Position numbers and translations under genes: made by a program
The notes under the pieces: generated by a model
Databases searched by the model: none
Seen by the model: only the letters and a program-made list of their open reading frames with translations
What the model was told of the DNA's origin: nothing
Shown here: positions 1 to 7,222 of the stretch, in pieces
Numbering within the stretch: the stretch's first letter is position 1
Layout: every line of letters begins with the position of its first letter
Source of the DNA: Planctomycetota bacterium
Lineage (GTDB): Bacteria; Planctomycetota; Phycisphaerae; Phycisphaerales; SM1A02
Assembly (NCBI GenBank): GCA_022562915.1
Contig: JADFOJ010000007.1
Coordinates: 1-63,322 of the forward strand
Direction: 5' to 3'
DNA: 63,322 bases

Positions 1-1
1 T

Positions 2-271
2 GAAGGCACCTACGGCTTCGACGATACGCCCTGCAGCCCTGTTTCCGGCTGCCCGCCGGTATCAACGGCTTGCTGCCTTGGCGATGGGACGTGCCTGGTG
101 CTCGTACCTGAGCTCTGTGTGGAAGCCGGCGGAACTCCCACAATCGTGGATCTGACACCGTGCTTTGCCGTGACTTGCCCGCAGCCATGCGTTGCGGATC
201 TCGACGGTGACCAGACTGTCGGCATCCTCGACTTCCTCGATCTACTCGCAGCATGGGGACCGTGCCCGTAG
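2..271 (+). CDS. C-terminal end of a secreted protein with a dockerin-like tail (5' end outside window)
   Basis: Reading frame 2 is open from the window edge to TAG at 269-271 and gives about 89 residues. The last 30 read V-A-D-L-D-G-D-Q-T-V-G-I-L-D-F-L-D-L-L and then A-A-W-G-P-C-P, the dockerin-like tail also seen in three other proteins here. The part before it is Cys- and Pro-rich (C-C-L-G-D-G-T-C type spacing), so an extracellular, disulfide-bonded protein is likely. Function of the main body cannot be told because it lies outside the window. The tail family is known from planctomycetes as a dockerin-type surface module; an anchoring role is inferred. Confidence 0.75.
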   Translation, partial: EGTYGFDDTPCSPVSGCPPVSTACCLGDGTCLVLVPELCVEAGGTPTIVDLTPCFAVTCPQPCVADLDGDQTVGILDFLDLLAAWGPCP

Positions 272-421
272 ACGATTCCGCAAAGTGCTAGGCGCCGCCC
301 CTCCCCGGTGCGACAATGCGGCCGAGGATAGCTATGGGCGCCATCCTTCCAGATCACTGCCTGCCCCGTGCGCTGCCTGCGGCGCCCCCCTGACCGGCAG
401 CGCCGGGGCGGGCTTCTCTCG
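272..421 (+). repeat. Intergenic repeat, copy A (downstream of dockerin-tail gene)
   Basis: This block starts right after the TAG of the first gene and matches 2834-2986 at roughly 80-85 percent by eye. Shared landmarks in order are GCAAAG.GCTAGGCG, CTCCCCGGTGCGACAATGCGG, CGAGGATAGCTATGGGCGCCATCC, CCCCGTGCGCTG, GGCGCCCCCCT and CGGGGCGGGCTTCT. A shorter third copy lies at 1364-1415. No reading frame is conserved through it. It fills most of the 304-base gap before the next gene. Confidence 0.8.
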
Positions 422-459
422 GAAGTCGACATGAGGACGCACACGAATCAGGAATAGCC

Positions 460-488
460 TTCGTCCGTGCCGCCCCGGCTGGTACACT
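460..488 (+). promoter_or_regulatory. Possible promoter for the Cys-rich secreted protein gene
   Basis: TTCGTC at 460-465 and TACACT at 483-488 are separated by 17 bases, and the second box is followed by GGGGCC. A very similar arrangement (TTGCAT, 17 bases, CATCAT, then GGGGCC) stands at 3074-3102 upstream of the PEP-CTERM-like gene, both about 90 bases before their start codons. Match to the sigma-70 consensus is only partial, so this is a weak call. Confidence 0.25.
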
Positions 489-575
489 GGGGCCAGCCCA
501 GGCCACGCATCCGGACGGGTGCCCGGATCGGCCAACGGCTTGGGGGTGTGGCGCTAGCGACAAAGGAGACGAGCG

Positions 576-1214
576 ATGAAGCTCATGGGACTCAAGTCCG
601 GTGTGGTGGGCGTTGCGTGTTCGATGGCCCTGGGGATGGGGGCGATCGAGTTCCAGCCCCCGACGGTGGGGCTGCCGGGGGACGCGGAATCTTCAGGACC
701 GTGCCCGTGGGATTGCGACAACTCTGACGGCGACGTGGGGATCGTCGACTTCCTGGCATTGCTCGGGCAATGGGGCGGCCCCGGCGCATGCGACTTCGAC
801 GGCGGCGGCGTTGGGATCACGGACTTCCTGGCGCTACTCGGTAACTGGGGCCCTTGCCCGTCCGGTGCCTGCCCTGCTGCTGCCACCGGTGACTGCTGCG
901 TGGCAAACGGGACACCCGGATGCGATGATCCGGCGTGCTGTGCTGCGGTCTGCTCCGCCGATCCTTTCTGCTGTGACTCCATCTGGGACCAGGTGTGCGC
1001 CCAGTCAGCTCTGATCCTGTGCGACTGCCTGCCAGACCCCCCCGACTGCGGCGTGAAGGGTACCGGTAGCTGCTGCATCGACAACGGCACGCCGTTCTGC
1101 GATGACTCCGACTGCTGTGATTTCGTGTGTGCGATCGATCCGTTCTGCTGTGACGTTGCATGGGACGCGAACTGCGCATCGACGGCGGGCCAGGTCTGCT
1201 TTAACTGCCCGTGA
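576..1214 (+). CDS. Secreted Cys-rich protein with internal dockerin-like module and two cysteine repeats
   Basis: 212 residues. AAAGGAGA at 560-567 is a good ribosome site for the ATG at 576. An N-terminal hydrophobic segment (about residues 8-25) looks like a signal peptide. Residues about 43-95 are a dockerin-like pair (D-C-D-N-S-D-G-D-V-G-I-V-D-F and D-F-D-G-G-G-V-G-I-T-D-F, ending L-G-N-W-G-P-C-P). Unlike the neighbours, the module is not terminal: it is followed by two copies of a roughly 45-residue unit, C-C-x-x-N-G-T-P-x-C-D-D-x-x-C-C-x-x-V-C-x-x-D-P-F-C-C-D-x-x-W-D. About 24 cysteines in the repeats imply many disulfides and an extracellular location. Function unknown; a cohesin-type or matrix interaction is only inference. 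Confidence 0.85.
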   Translation: MKLMGLKSGVVGVACSMALGMGAIEFQPPTVGLPGDAESSGPCPWDCDNSDGDVGIVDFLALLGQWGGPGACDFDGGGVGITDFLALLGNWGPCPSGACPAAATGDCCVANGTPGCDDPACCAAVCSADPFCCDSIWDQVCAQSALILCDCLPDPPDCGVKGTGSCCIDNGTPFCDDSDCCDFVCAIDPFCCDVAWDANCASTAGQVCFNCP

Positions 1215-1295
1215 GCCGGCGCTTCGTCTTGGTCGATGTTGTGGTGAGGAGCTTTCGCCTCATGTGCGGCTTCGTCGACCGACCGGCTGACGACG

Positions 1296-1321
1296 CAGGC
1301 CCGGCTGCACGGTCGGGCCTG
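1296..1321 (+). terminator. Hairpin downstream of the Cys-rich protein gene
   Basis: CAGGCCCG (1296-1303) and CGGGCCTG (1314-1321) form a perfect 8-bp stem with a 10-base loop, 82 bases after the stop codon. Only TTCAA follows, not a T-run, so it is a weak intrinsic terminator or a processing structure. Confidence 0.4.
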
Positions 1322-1363
1322 TTCAATGCGCTGACGGGTGGATGTGCTGGGAATGGCCGTGTG

Positions 1364-1415
1364 ACGGCAAAGGGCTAGGCGCCACCCCTCCCCGGTGTGA
1401 CAATACGGGCCGATC
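1364..1415 (+). repeat. Intergenic repeat, copy B (partial)
   Basis: GGCAAAGGGCTAGGCGCC, CCCTCCCCGGTG.GACAAT.CGGGCCGA is the 5' third of the repeat seen in full at 272-421 and 2834-2986. Here it lies between two dockerin-module genes and stops at the region that carries the ribosome site of the beta-helix gene. Confidence 0.7.
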
Positions 1416-1450
1416 AGGGGTGGTTCCTCCGGGGGAGAACGGGGCCAGAC

Positions 1451-2833
1451 ATGACTACTCGGCACAACGCCTGCGTGGTGGCAGCGATCCTGCTGGCCGT
1501 CTCGACTGCTCAGGCCGCAACCCTCTTCGTCGATGTGGCTAACTGTCCAGGACCGGGCGACGGTTCGGTCGGCGATCCGTACTGCTCGATCCAGACCGCC
1601 ATCGACAATGCCGTGGACACGGACGAGATCGTCGTCGCTCCCGGCACGTACTTCGAGGCGATCAACTTGCTCGGCAAGGCGATCACGCTGCACAGTTCGG
1701 ACGGGCCGGAGGTGACGGTCATCGACGGCACGGGCTTTTTTCACGTCGTCCAGTGCGTGAGCGGAGAGGGTCCGAACACGATACTCGACGGGTTCACCAT
1801 CACTGGTGGAAACGCCGACGGAGCCATGTCTGAAGACAGAGTGGGCGGCGGGATGCTCAACGTCAGCAGCAGCCCGACGGTGACAAACTGTACGTTCATA
1901 GGGAACACGGCCACCGATTCCGGCGGTGGGATGTTCAACAACAACAGCAGCCCGACGTTGACCAACTGCACGTTCAGTGGGAACTCGGGCGACATCGGCG
2001 GCGGGATGCTCAACGTCAGCAGCAGCCCGACGGTGACAAACTGTACGTTCATAGGGAACACGGCCACCGATTCCGGCGGTGGGATGCTCAACCTCGGCAG
2101 CAGCCCGACCGTCACCAACTGCTCGTTCATTGGCAATTCGGCCAACACCTTCGGCGGCGGCGGGATGTTCAACAACTTCGGCAGCCCGACGGTGAACAAC
2201 TGCACGTTCAGCGGGAACACGGCGGGCAGTTCGGGCGGCGGGATGCAGAACATCAGCAGCAGTCCGACGGTGACCAACTGCACGTTCAGCGGCAACATGG
2301 CCGACAGCAGCGGCGGCGGGATGCAGAACATCAGCAGCAGCCCGACGGTGACCGGCTGTACGTTCGTGGGGAACACCGCCATCTTGCACGGCGGCGGGAT
2401 GTACAACGAGAACAGCAACTCGACGGTGACCAACTGCACCTTCAGCGGAAACTCCGCGGATCTCGGTGGCGGGATGTTCAACGACAACAGCAGCCCGACG
2501 GTGACCGACTGCTCGTTCAGCGGGAACTCCGCGGATCTCGGCGGCGGGATGTTCAACAACTTCGGCAACCCGACGGTGACTGACTGCACGTTCTGCAACA
2601 ACGATCCCGATGACATTTTGGGGGATTTCGTGGATGGCGGAGGCAACATCTTTGCGTGTCCCTGCCCGTGGGACTGTGACAGCGGCGAAAGCATTGACGG
2701 CACCGTCGGCATCGTTGACTTCCTGACTTTGCTCGCCCAATGGGGCGGTCCAGGAAGCTGCGACTTCGACGGCGACGGTGTGGGGATCACGGACTTTCTT
2801 GCGCTGCTTGCCAACTGGGGCCCCTGCCCGTAG
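1451..2833 (+). CDS. Secreted parallel beta-helix repeat protein with dockerin-like C-terminus
   Basis: The chosen ATG at 1451 follows GGGGGAG and starts a clear signal peptide (M-T-T-R-H-N-A, then a hydrophobic stretch ending A-Q-A). An in-frame ATG at 1397 is possible but adds only a polar segment. Residues about 30-125 resemble the entry strand of right-handed beta-helix (DUF1565/pectate-lyase-like) surface proteins. Then come ten units of about 25 residues with the pattern G-G-G-M-x-N-x-x-S-S-P-T-V-T-N-C-T-F-x-G-N, close to chlamydial Pmp-type motifs. The last 55 residues are a dockerin-like pair ending A-N-W-G-P-C-P. Likely an extracellular adhesin or matrix component. Within the repeats a segment of at least 85 bases is identical at 1853 and 2006. 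Confidence 0.88.
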   Translation: MTTRHNACVVAAILLAVSTAQAATLFVDVANCPGPGDGSVGDPYCSIQTAIDNAVDTDEIVVAPGTYFEAINLLGKAITLHSSDGPEVTVIDGTGFFHVVQCVSGEGPNTILDGFTITGGNADGAMSEDRVGGGMLNVSSSPTVTNCTFIGNTATDSGGGMFNNNSSPTLTNCTFSGNSGDIGGGMLNVSSSPTVTNCTFIGNTATDSGGGMLNLGSSPTVTNCSFIGNSANTFGGGGMFNNFGSPTVNNCTFSGNTAGSSGGGMQNISSSPTVTNCTFSGNMADSSGGGMQNISSSPTVTGCTFVGNTAILHGGGMYNENSNSTVTNCTFSGNSADLGGGMFNDNSSPTVTDCSFSGNSADLGGGMFNNFGNPTVTDCTFCNNDPDDILGDFVDGGGNIFACPCPWDCDSGESIDGTVGIVDFLTLLAQWGGPGSCDFDGDGVGITDFLALLANWGPCP

Positions 2834-2986
2834 ACGATCCCGCAAAGGGCTAGGCGCAGCACCTCCCCGGTGCGACAATGCGGGCCGAGGATAGCTATGG
2901 GCGCCATCCCTCCACACGATCATGCTTGCCCCGTGCGCTGTCTGAGGCGCCCCCCTATTCCGGGCAGCGGCGGGGCGGGCTTCTAC
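2834..2986 (+). repeat. Intergenic repeat, copy C
   Basis: Starts right after the TAG of the beta-helix gene and is collinear with copy A at 272-421 for about 150 bases. Similarity continues upstream into the coding tail (both genes end in W-G-P-C-P then TAG, ACGAT.CCGCAAAG). The rest of the gap, 2987-3196, shows no gene, only a possible promoter. Confidence 0.8.
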
Positions 2987-3073
2987 TCCCAGAGATGGTT
3001 CACAGCAGGAGAACGCTTGCGGCTGCCAAGTGGGCAAGACGCATCTTCCCCCGGTTCATGTCCCAGAGAACGT

Positions 3074-3102
3074 TTGCATTCCTGACGCCGGCGTGGCATC
3101 AT
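3074..3102 (+). promoter_or_regulatory. Possible promoter for the PEP-CTERM-like gene
   Basis: TTGCAT at 3074-3079 and CATCAT at 3097-3102 with a 17-base spacer, followed by GGGGCC. It resembles the candidate at 460-488. The match is partial. Confidence 0.25.
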
Positions 3103-3196
3103 GGGGCCGTCTGGTCGCGTGCGGCACTCTGCGACCACAGACTCGGCCCTGGTGCCACCATGCGGCCTCCCTCAGCTCTCACACGGGAGGTGCATT

Positions 3197-3877
3197 GTGA
3201 AGATCAAGACATTGGCAATTGCGGCAGGCGTCAGTGCGCCGTTTATCCTGAGCGGATCGACGTCAGGGGGCTTCGTTGGAATCACGACCACCTCGAAGCC
3301 GAACGATTTCGGCATCTTCGTCGTCAACGTCTACGCGAACTTCGACCGGCCGGGAGAGGACTCCATGCAAGCCGTGGCAGGCACATACCTGGCCCCGCTG
3401 ACGATCGAGGTCATCGGCGGCACGTTCTACAACAGTCCGTTCGGTAACGATCAGGCTCCCAATCCGGTGCTCATCGATGCATTCCCCAGCCTCGCCTACG
3501 ACAGCTTCTACACGATCGGCAAGAAGACGAACGTTGGCGACCAGTTGGTGCTTACAGCGGGTATGCCCCAGCTGACCGGTAGTCAGGTCCAGACGGACGC
3601 CGCCGGCTGGGTTGTCATCCCTGGCGTCCCGCAGGGCAACCCCTTTGATCCGGCCAACTCGTTCCCGGGTGACGGCCGGGTGCTCATCGGTCAGTTCTCG
3701 ACGCTCGACGGCTCGGCGATCCAAGGCACGATGTTGCTGCAGTACATCAGCAACGGGGTCACCGAACTGTCGGTCGTGAGCTTCCTGCACGTGCCGGGTC
3801 CGGGAGTCCTTGCACTGCTTGGTCTTGCCGGGCTGATGGGCACTCGCCGACGGTCGAATCCGGCCGGGCGGTCGTAG
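3197..3877 (+). CDS. Secreted PEP-CTERM-like anchored protein
   Basis: The GTG at 3197 is preferred: GGGAGG stands 6 bases upstream and it begins a signal peptide (K-I-K-T-L then a hydrophobic run). The 226-residue product has no cysteine-rich part. It ends in V-P-G-P-G-V-L-A-L-L-G-L-A-G-L followed by R-R-R, the planctomycete variant of the PEP-CTERM sorting signal (motif, hydrophobic helix, basic tail), cut by an exosortase in characterised systems. The body (G-I-T-T-T-S-K-P-N-D-F-G-I-F near the N-terminus) is not one I can assign a function. No exosortase gene is in the window. Confidence 0.85.
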   Translation: MKIKTLAIAAGVSAPFILSGSTSGGFVGITTTSKPNDFGIFVVNVYANFDRPGEDSMQAVAGTYLAPLTIEVIGGTFYNSPFGNDQAPNPVLIDAFPSLAYDSFYTIGKKTNVGDQLVLTAGMPQLTGSQVQTDAAGWVVIPGVPQGNPFDPANSFPGDGRVLIGQFSTLDGSAIQGTMLLQYISNGVTELSVVSFLHVPGPGVLALLGLAGLMGTRRRSNPAGRS

Positions 3878-3895
3878 GCCGCTGCGCCGATCCGA

Positions 3896-4504
3896 TCACG
3901 GAACTGCCGCCTGCGCGAGCGCCTGTGTCAACGCGACGATCATCTGCTCGGCGTCATTGTCCTGGTTCAGCGTGGTGATCGGTCGCCTCGCATGCCCGTC
4001 AACGAGCAAGAGCTCACCGGTCCGGCCGCACTGGGTGTCCCAGATGTGTCCGCATCCCAGTGACGCCATGAGCAGGTGCGCCTGCTCGCGCCGCGTGTCG
4101 TCAGTGAGGTCCAGCCGGAGGAACAGGACGCGCTTGTCAGCGGAGGCCTCCTGCAACGCGTCGACGCGCCGGGTCACGATCTGGCTCGGCTTGCACCATT
4201 CGGCGTAGAACTGCACGGCGATAATGTCAGCGGCCGGCTCGCGTTCGGTGGTTGGCTTGAGGCCGCCGAATCCGTACACGCCGGCGAGAGCGAGCAGGGC
4301 TCCCGCTGCCGCCGACAGCGTCACGCACGCGGCAAGCAGGACCGTCGTGTGCTTCGATCCGGCGAAGAGCGTGCGTCGCGTCTTGGTGGCGACGGCCGGC
4401 CCCACCAGCATCTCTTCCAGCGCGGCGAGGCGGCCGGGACGCGGCCGGCGTGATTCGTAGTGCTCTCGGATCAGATCGTCGAGGTGTGCGTCGCTCTCAT
4501 TCAT
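3896..4504 (-). CDS. Membrane anti-sigma factor candidate with periplasmic thioredoxin-fold domain
   Basis: 202 residues, overlapping the ECF sigma gene by 8 bases, the usual arrangement for a sigma/anti-sigma pair. Residues 1-50 are charged and presumably cytoplasmic (D-D-L-I-R-E-H-Y-E-S-R-R). Residues about 52-80 are one membrane helix, and 93-202 are a thioredoxin-like domain. That domain aligns with the divergent secreted thioredoxin at 5176-5676 (shared I-x-x-V-x-F-x-A-x-W-C, V-L-F-x-x-L-D-L-T, W-D-T, T-G). The active site is W-C-K-P-S, so the second cysteine of CxxC is lost; Cys151 and Cys159 are extra. No zinc anti-sigma motif (HxxxCxxC) is seen. Anti-sigma function is inferred from context; redox or disulfide sensing is a hypothesis. 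Confidence 0.7.
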   Translation of the reverse strand: MNESDAHLDDLIREHYESRRPRPGRLAALEEMLVGPAVATKTRRTLFAGSKHTTVLLAACVTLSAAAGALLALAGVYGFGGLKPTTEREPAADIIAVQFYAEWCKPSQIVTRRVDALQEASADKRVLFLRLDLTDDTRREQAHLLMASLGCGHIWDTQCGRTGELLLVDGHARRPITTLNQDNDAEQMIVALTQALAQAAVP

Positions 4505-5021
4505 GGTCGATTCCTCTGCCGGCCGTCGTGTGCATCCGTTGCCGCACCTTGCTGCGGCCTCGTTTCAGGAGGCTCAGCACGGTGCTTCGTGGCCGGTCGC
4601 TGATGGTGGCGATTTGCTTTGCCGTCAGACCGGTGACCGCGTGCAGGAAAAGCACTTCCCGTTCCTCCGGACGCAGCGCGGCGAGCGCGCGGTCGAGCGT
4701 CGTCGCCGCGTCGGTGTCGGCGTGCGTATCCCGCTCGGGCCGGGCGGGCGGGCACGCCTCGCCGTTGAGCGAGACGACCCGGCTCCGCTCACCGCCGGCA
4801 CGGCGGCAGTGGTCGATGAACCTGCTGCGGACAGCCTTGAGCAGGTAGGCGGTGTCCAGGGGGCCGTCGGCGCGCAGGACCGACAGACACGCGTCGCCGA
4901 GCAGGTCGTTGGCGATCCACTCGTCGCGGGTCAGGGCCAGTGCATAGCGATAGGCACCCAGGAGTGCCTCCCGCAGCGCGCTCTGAGATCTACTCGATCG
5001 TTCGGCCATACGACGTTCCAC
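4497..5021 (-). CDS. ECF-type RNA polymerase sigma factor
   Basis: 174 residues. Region 4 is clear at about residues 112-165 (L-R-P-E-E-R-E-V-L-F-L-H then L-T-A-K-Q-I-A-T-I-S and a helix-turn-helix ending K-R-G-R-S-K-V-R-Q). Region 2 (about 20-75) is shorter and more diverged than usual, so this may be an atypical ECF subgroup. A second ATG at 5009 is possible. The gene leads an operon with the thioredoxin-domain membrane protein. The 154-base gap to the divergent thioredoxin gene at 5176 should hold both promoters. Confidence 0.85.
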   Translation of the reverse strand: MERRMAERSSRSQSALREALLGAYRYALALTRDEWIANDLLGDACLSVLRADGPLDTAYLLKAVRSRFIDHCRRAGGERSRVVSLNGEACPPARPERDTHADTDAATTLDRALAALRPEEREVLFLHAVTGLTAKQIATISDRPRSTVLSLLKRGRSKVRQRMHTTAGRGIDHE

Positions 5022-5175
5022 GACATTAAACGCTACCGGGGTCCGTGTGATCGCGGGAAACTATCGAAAGCCTGCTTCTTCGATGTCGGCTCGATTCGTG
5101 CGATCGGCGGCGTCGGCATCTCGTTGGTCATACCGGGGCATGACCGCAACCCACTCTCAGATAAGGACACGAACC

Positions 5176-5676
5176 ATGCGAACGACACACCTTGGGGCAC
5201 TCACCCTTTCGCTCGGCCTTCTCGCGTTGAGCGCCGTTGCCGTCGGCCCCGACTCCAAGGAGAGTTCACAGACCTCGCGCGTCGCCCGGCCGGAGTTGAT
5301 CGTCGTCCGCTTCCACGCCGACTGGTGCGGAGCGTGCACGCTGCTGGCACCGAACTTTGACTCGCTGAAGCGCGCGGCCGCCGAGAAGCCGGTGCTGTTC
5401 GTCACCCTCGACCTGACGACCGACGGGTCGCGCCGCCAGGCCGGTCTGCTCGCCGGCGCCCTCGGCCTCGACAAGGCCTGGGACACCAACGCCATGAAGA
5501 CCGGTCAGGCCATGATCGTCTGCGGGCGATCCAAGGAGGTCATCGCAACCGTACCGGCCACAGAGGATCCCTCGACCTCGCTTCAGAAGCTGCGGCAAGC
5601 CTTGGCCGCAGCCGGGGGCCGCATTGCGGGCTCGGGGACCGCTTGTCCAGGTCCCCAGCGTGCCCCAGCCTTGTAG
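5176..5676 (+). CDS. Secreted thioredoxin-fold protein with CxxC site
   Basis: 166 residues. ATG at 5176 begins a signal peptide (M-R-T-T-H then a hydrophobic run ending about residue 24); AAGGA lies at 5163. The upstream in-frame ATG at 5047 would put a poorly hydrophobic leader in front and is less likely. The thioredoxin domain covers about 40-148 with the active site W-C-G-A-C (Cys51, Cys54). Known periplasmic thioredoxins reduce or form disulfides. It is the paralogue of the domain in the anti-sigma candidate at 3896-4504 and is transcribed divergently from that operon, so it is a plausible partner or regulatory target. Confidence 0.85.
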   Translation: MRTTHLGALTLSLGLLALSAVAVGPDSKESSQTSRVARPELIVVRFHADWCGACTLLAPNFDSLKRAAAEKPVLFVTLDLTTDGSRRQAGLLAGALGLDKAWDTNAMKTGQAMIVCGRSKEVIATVPATEDPSTSLQKLRQALAAAGGRIAGSGTACPGPQRAPAL

Positions 5677-5836
5677 CCGACTCGGACCAAACGGCGCAAA
5701 CCGATTTCCCGGCTGAACTTGCCGGCAAATACAGTCTTGCATTGGCCGCCGTTCGCCCTTACCTTGGTGTCCGGGAAGAAGGGAGTCGGGCCCTGCCGAT
5801 GGGCACCGGTTCTCGCACGGAAGGAAGTCTGGCACC

Positions 5837-7144
5837 ATGGAACGATCGCACCGTCGGCCACTCGCCGCGATGGCGATGGTTCCGGCCATTGCCATTGGGG
5901 CACCGACCGTTCACGGCGACGAATCCTCACTGAGCGCGCCGGGCCTGCCCGCGGCGCCGGCCTTCATCGGTCTGGGTCATCTGCCCGGAAAAGTGATCGG
6001 CAGCCAGGCGATGAGCGTGACGCCCGACGGCCGCGTGGTCATCGGCAGCGCCGCGACGGCGCAGGGCATCCAGGCCTTCCGCTGGACTCCCGAGGACGGG
6101 ATGATCGGTCTGGGTGATCTTCCCGGCGGCGAGACCACGAGTATCGCCACGGCCGTGTCCATCAGCGGCAGTGTCGTCGTCGGATGGAGCGCCTCGGCGA
6201 ACGGTCCACAGGAGGCGTTCCGCTGGCAGGATGGTTTCGGCATGGAAGGGCTCGGTGATCTGCCTGGCGGTGCGTTCAACAGTACCGCCGCCGACGTGTC
6301 GGCCAACGGCGCAACCATCGTCGGCTGGGGGTCGGTCAACAACGGGGTGGAGGCGTTTCGCTGGACGCTGGGGACGGGCCTGCAGCGGCTCGGCGATCTG
6401 CCCGGCGGCATCTTCGCCAGCCGCGCGTTCGGAGTCTCCGGCGACGGCAGCGTGATCGTAGGCTTGGGCAACTCCGGTATCGGCGTCAACGAGGCGTTCC
6501 GCTGGACTGAGCGCACCGGCATGGTCGGGCTGGGCTTCGTACCCGATTCCATCCTGGACGGGAGCCAGGCTTTCGACGTGTCCTTTGACGGCGAGACCAT
6601 CGTCGGCAATGCCTGGGCCGAGCAGGGCATACAGGCGATGCGGTTCACGGCCCAGGACGGCATGACCGCGCTGGGGGATCTTCCCGGCGGCGCTCAACCG
6701 TTCAGCTTCGCCTTCGGAGTGTCGGCCGACGGCCTCACCATCGTCGGCCGCGGCGACCTCGACGGCGAGAGCCGTGCCTTCATCTGGAGAAGCGGCCTCG
6801 GCATGCAGAACCTCCAGGAGCTCCTCGAGGTCGGCTTCGGCCTCAAGGACATGGCCGGGTGGACCCTGGTCGAGGCACGGGCGGTCTCCACCTTCGGCAC
6901 CACGATCGTGGGGTGGGGGACTCACAACGGGATCGAGGAAGCGTGGATGGCCCTCCTGCCGGACCCGTGTCCGCCGGACCTCGACCACGACGGGATCGTG
7001 GGCGTGCAGGACATGCTGGCGATGCTGAGCGTTTTCGGAGCATGCATCAACTGCATGAACTGCCCCGCCGACCTCAACAGCAACTGCCAGGTCGATATCG
7101 CGGACCTGATCATCCTGCTCGCCGCGTGGGGACCGTGCTCGTAG
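5837..7144 (+). CDS. Secreted HAF-repeat protein with dockerin-like C-terminus
   Basis: 435 residues. An N-terminal hydrophobic segment (residues 9-28) should be a signal peptide. About seven units of 45-50 residues follow, each with G-L-G-D-L-P-G-G and E-A-F-R-W, the HAF repeat known from extracellular bacterial proteins and predicted to form a beta-propeller-like fold. The last 60 residues are a dockerin-like pair (D-L-D-H-D-G-I-V-G-V-Q-D-M-L and D-L-N-S-N-C-Q-V-D-I-A-D-L-I, ending A-A-W-G-P-C-S). GGAAG at 5820 is the nearest ribosome site. Unlike the other dockerin-tail genes, the intergenic repeat does not follow this one. Confidence 0.87.
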   Translation: MERSHRRPLAAMAMVPAIAIGAPTVHGDESSLSAPGLPAAPAFIGLGHLPGKVIGSQAMSVTPDGRVVIGSAATAQGIQAFRWTPEDGMIGLGDLPGGETTSIATAVSISGSVVVGWSASANGPQEAFRWQDGFGMEGLGDLPGGAFNSTAADVSANGATIVGWGSVNNGVEAFRWTLGTGLQRLGDLPGGIFASRAFGVSGDGSVIVGLGNSGIGVNEAFRWTERTGMVGLGFVPDSILDGSQAFDVSFDGETIVGNAWAEQGIQAMRFTAQDGMTALGDLPGGAQPFSFAFGVSADGLTIVGRGDLDGESRAFIWRSGLGMQNLQELLEVGFGLKDMAGWTLVEARAVSTFGTTIVGWGTHNGIEEAWMALLPDPCPPDLDHDGIVGVQDMLAMLSVFGACINCMNCPADLNSNCQVDIADLIILLAAWGPCS

Positions 7145-7222
7145 GCTATTCGAGCCGCCATCGGGCGATTTTCGGCCCTTTCTTCAGTCATCAACCGTTC
7201 GCCGGCGCATCCCATCTGGTGC

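Noticed and set aside
1741-2907. Minus-strand open frame of 388 codons rich in P-P-P
   Set aside because: Antisense of the G-G-G-M repeats of the beta-helix gene; composition is fully explained by that.
554-3037. Long minus-strand open frame of 827 codons
   Set aside because: It is antisense to the Cys-rich and beta-helix genes. Its repeats merely mirror the repeats of the plus-strand gene, and it has no start signal or domain.
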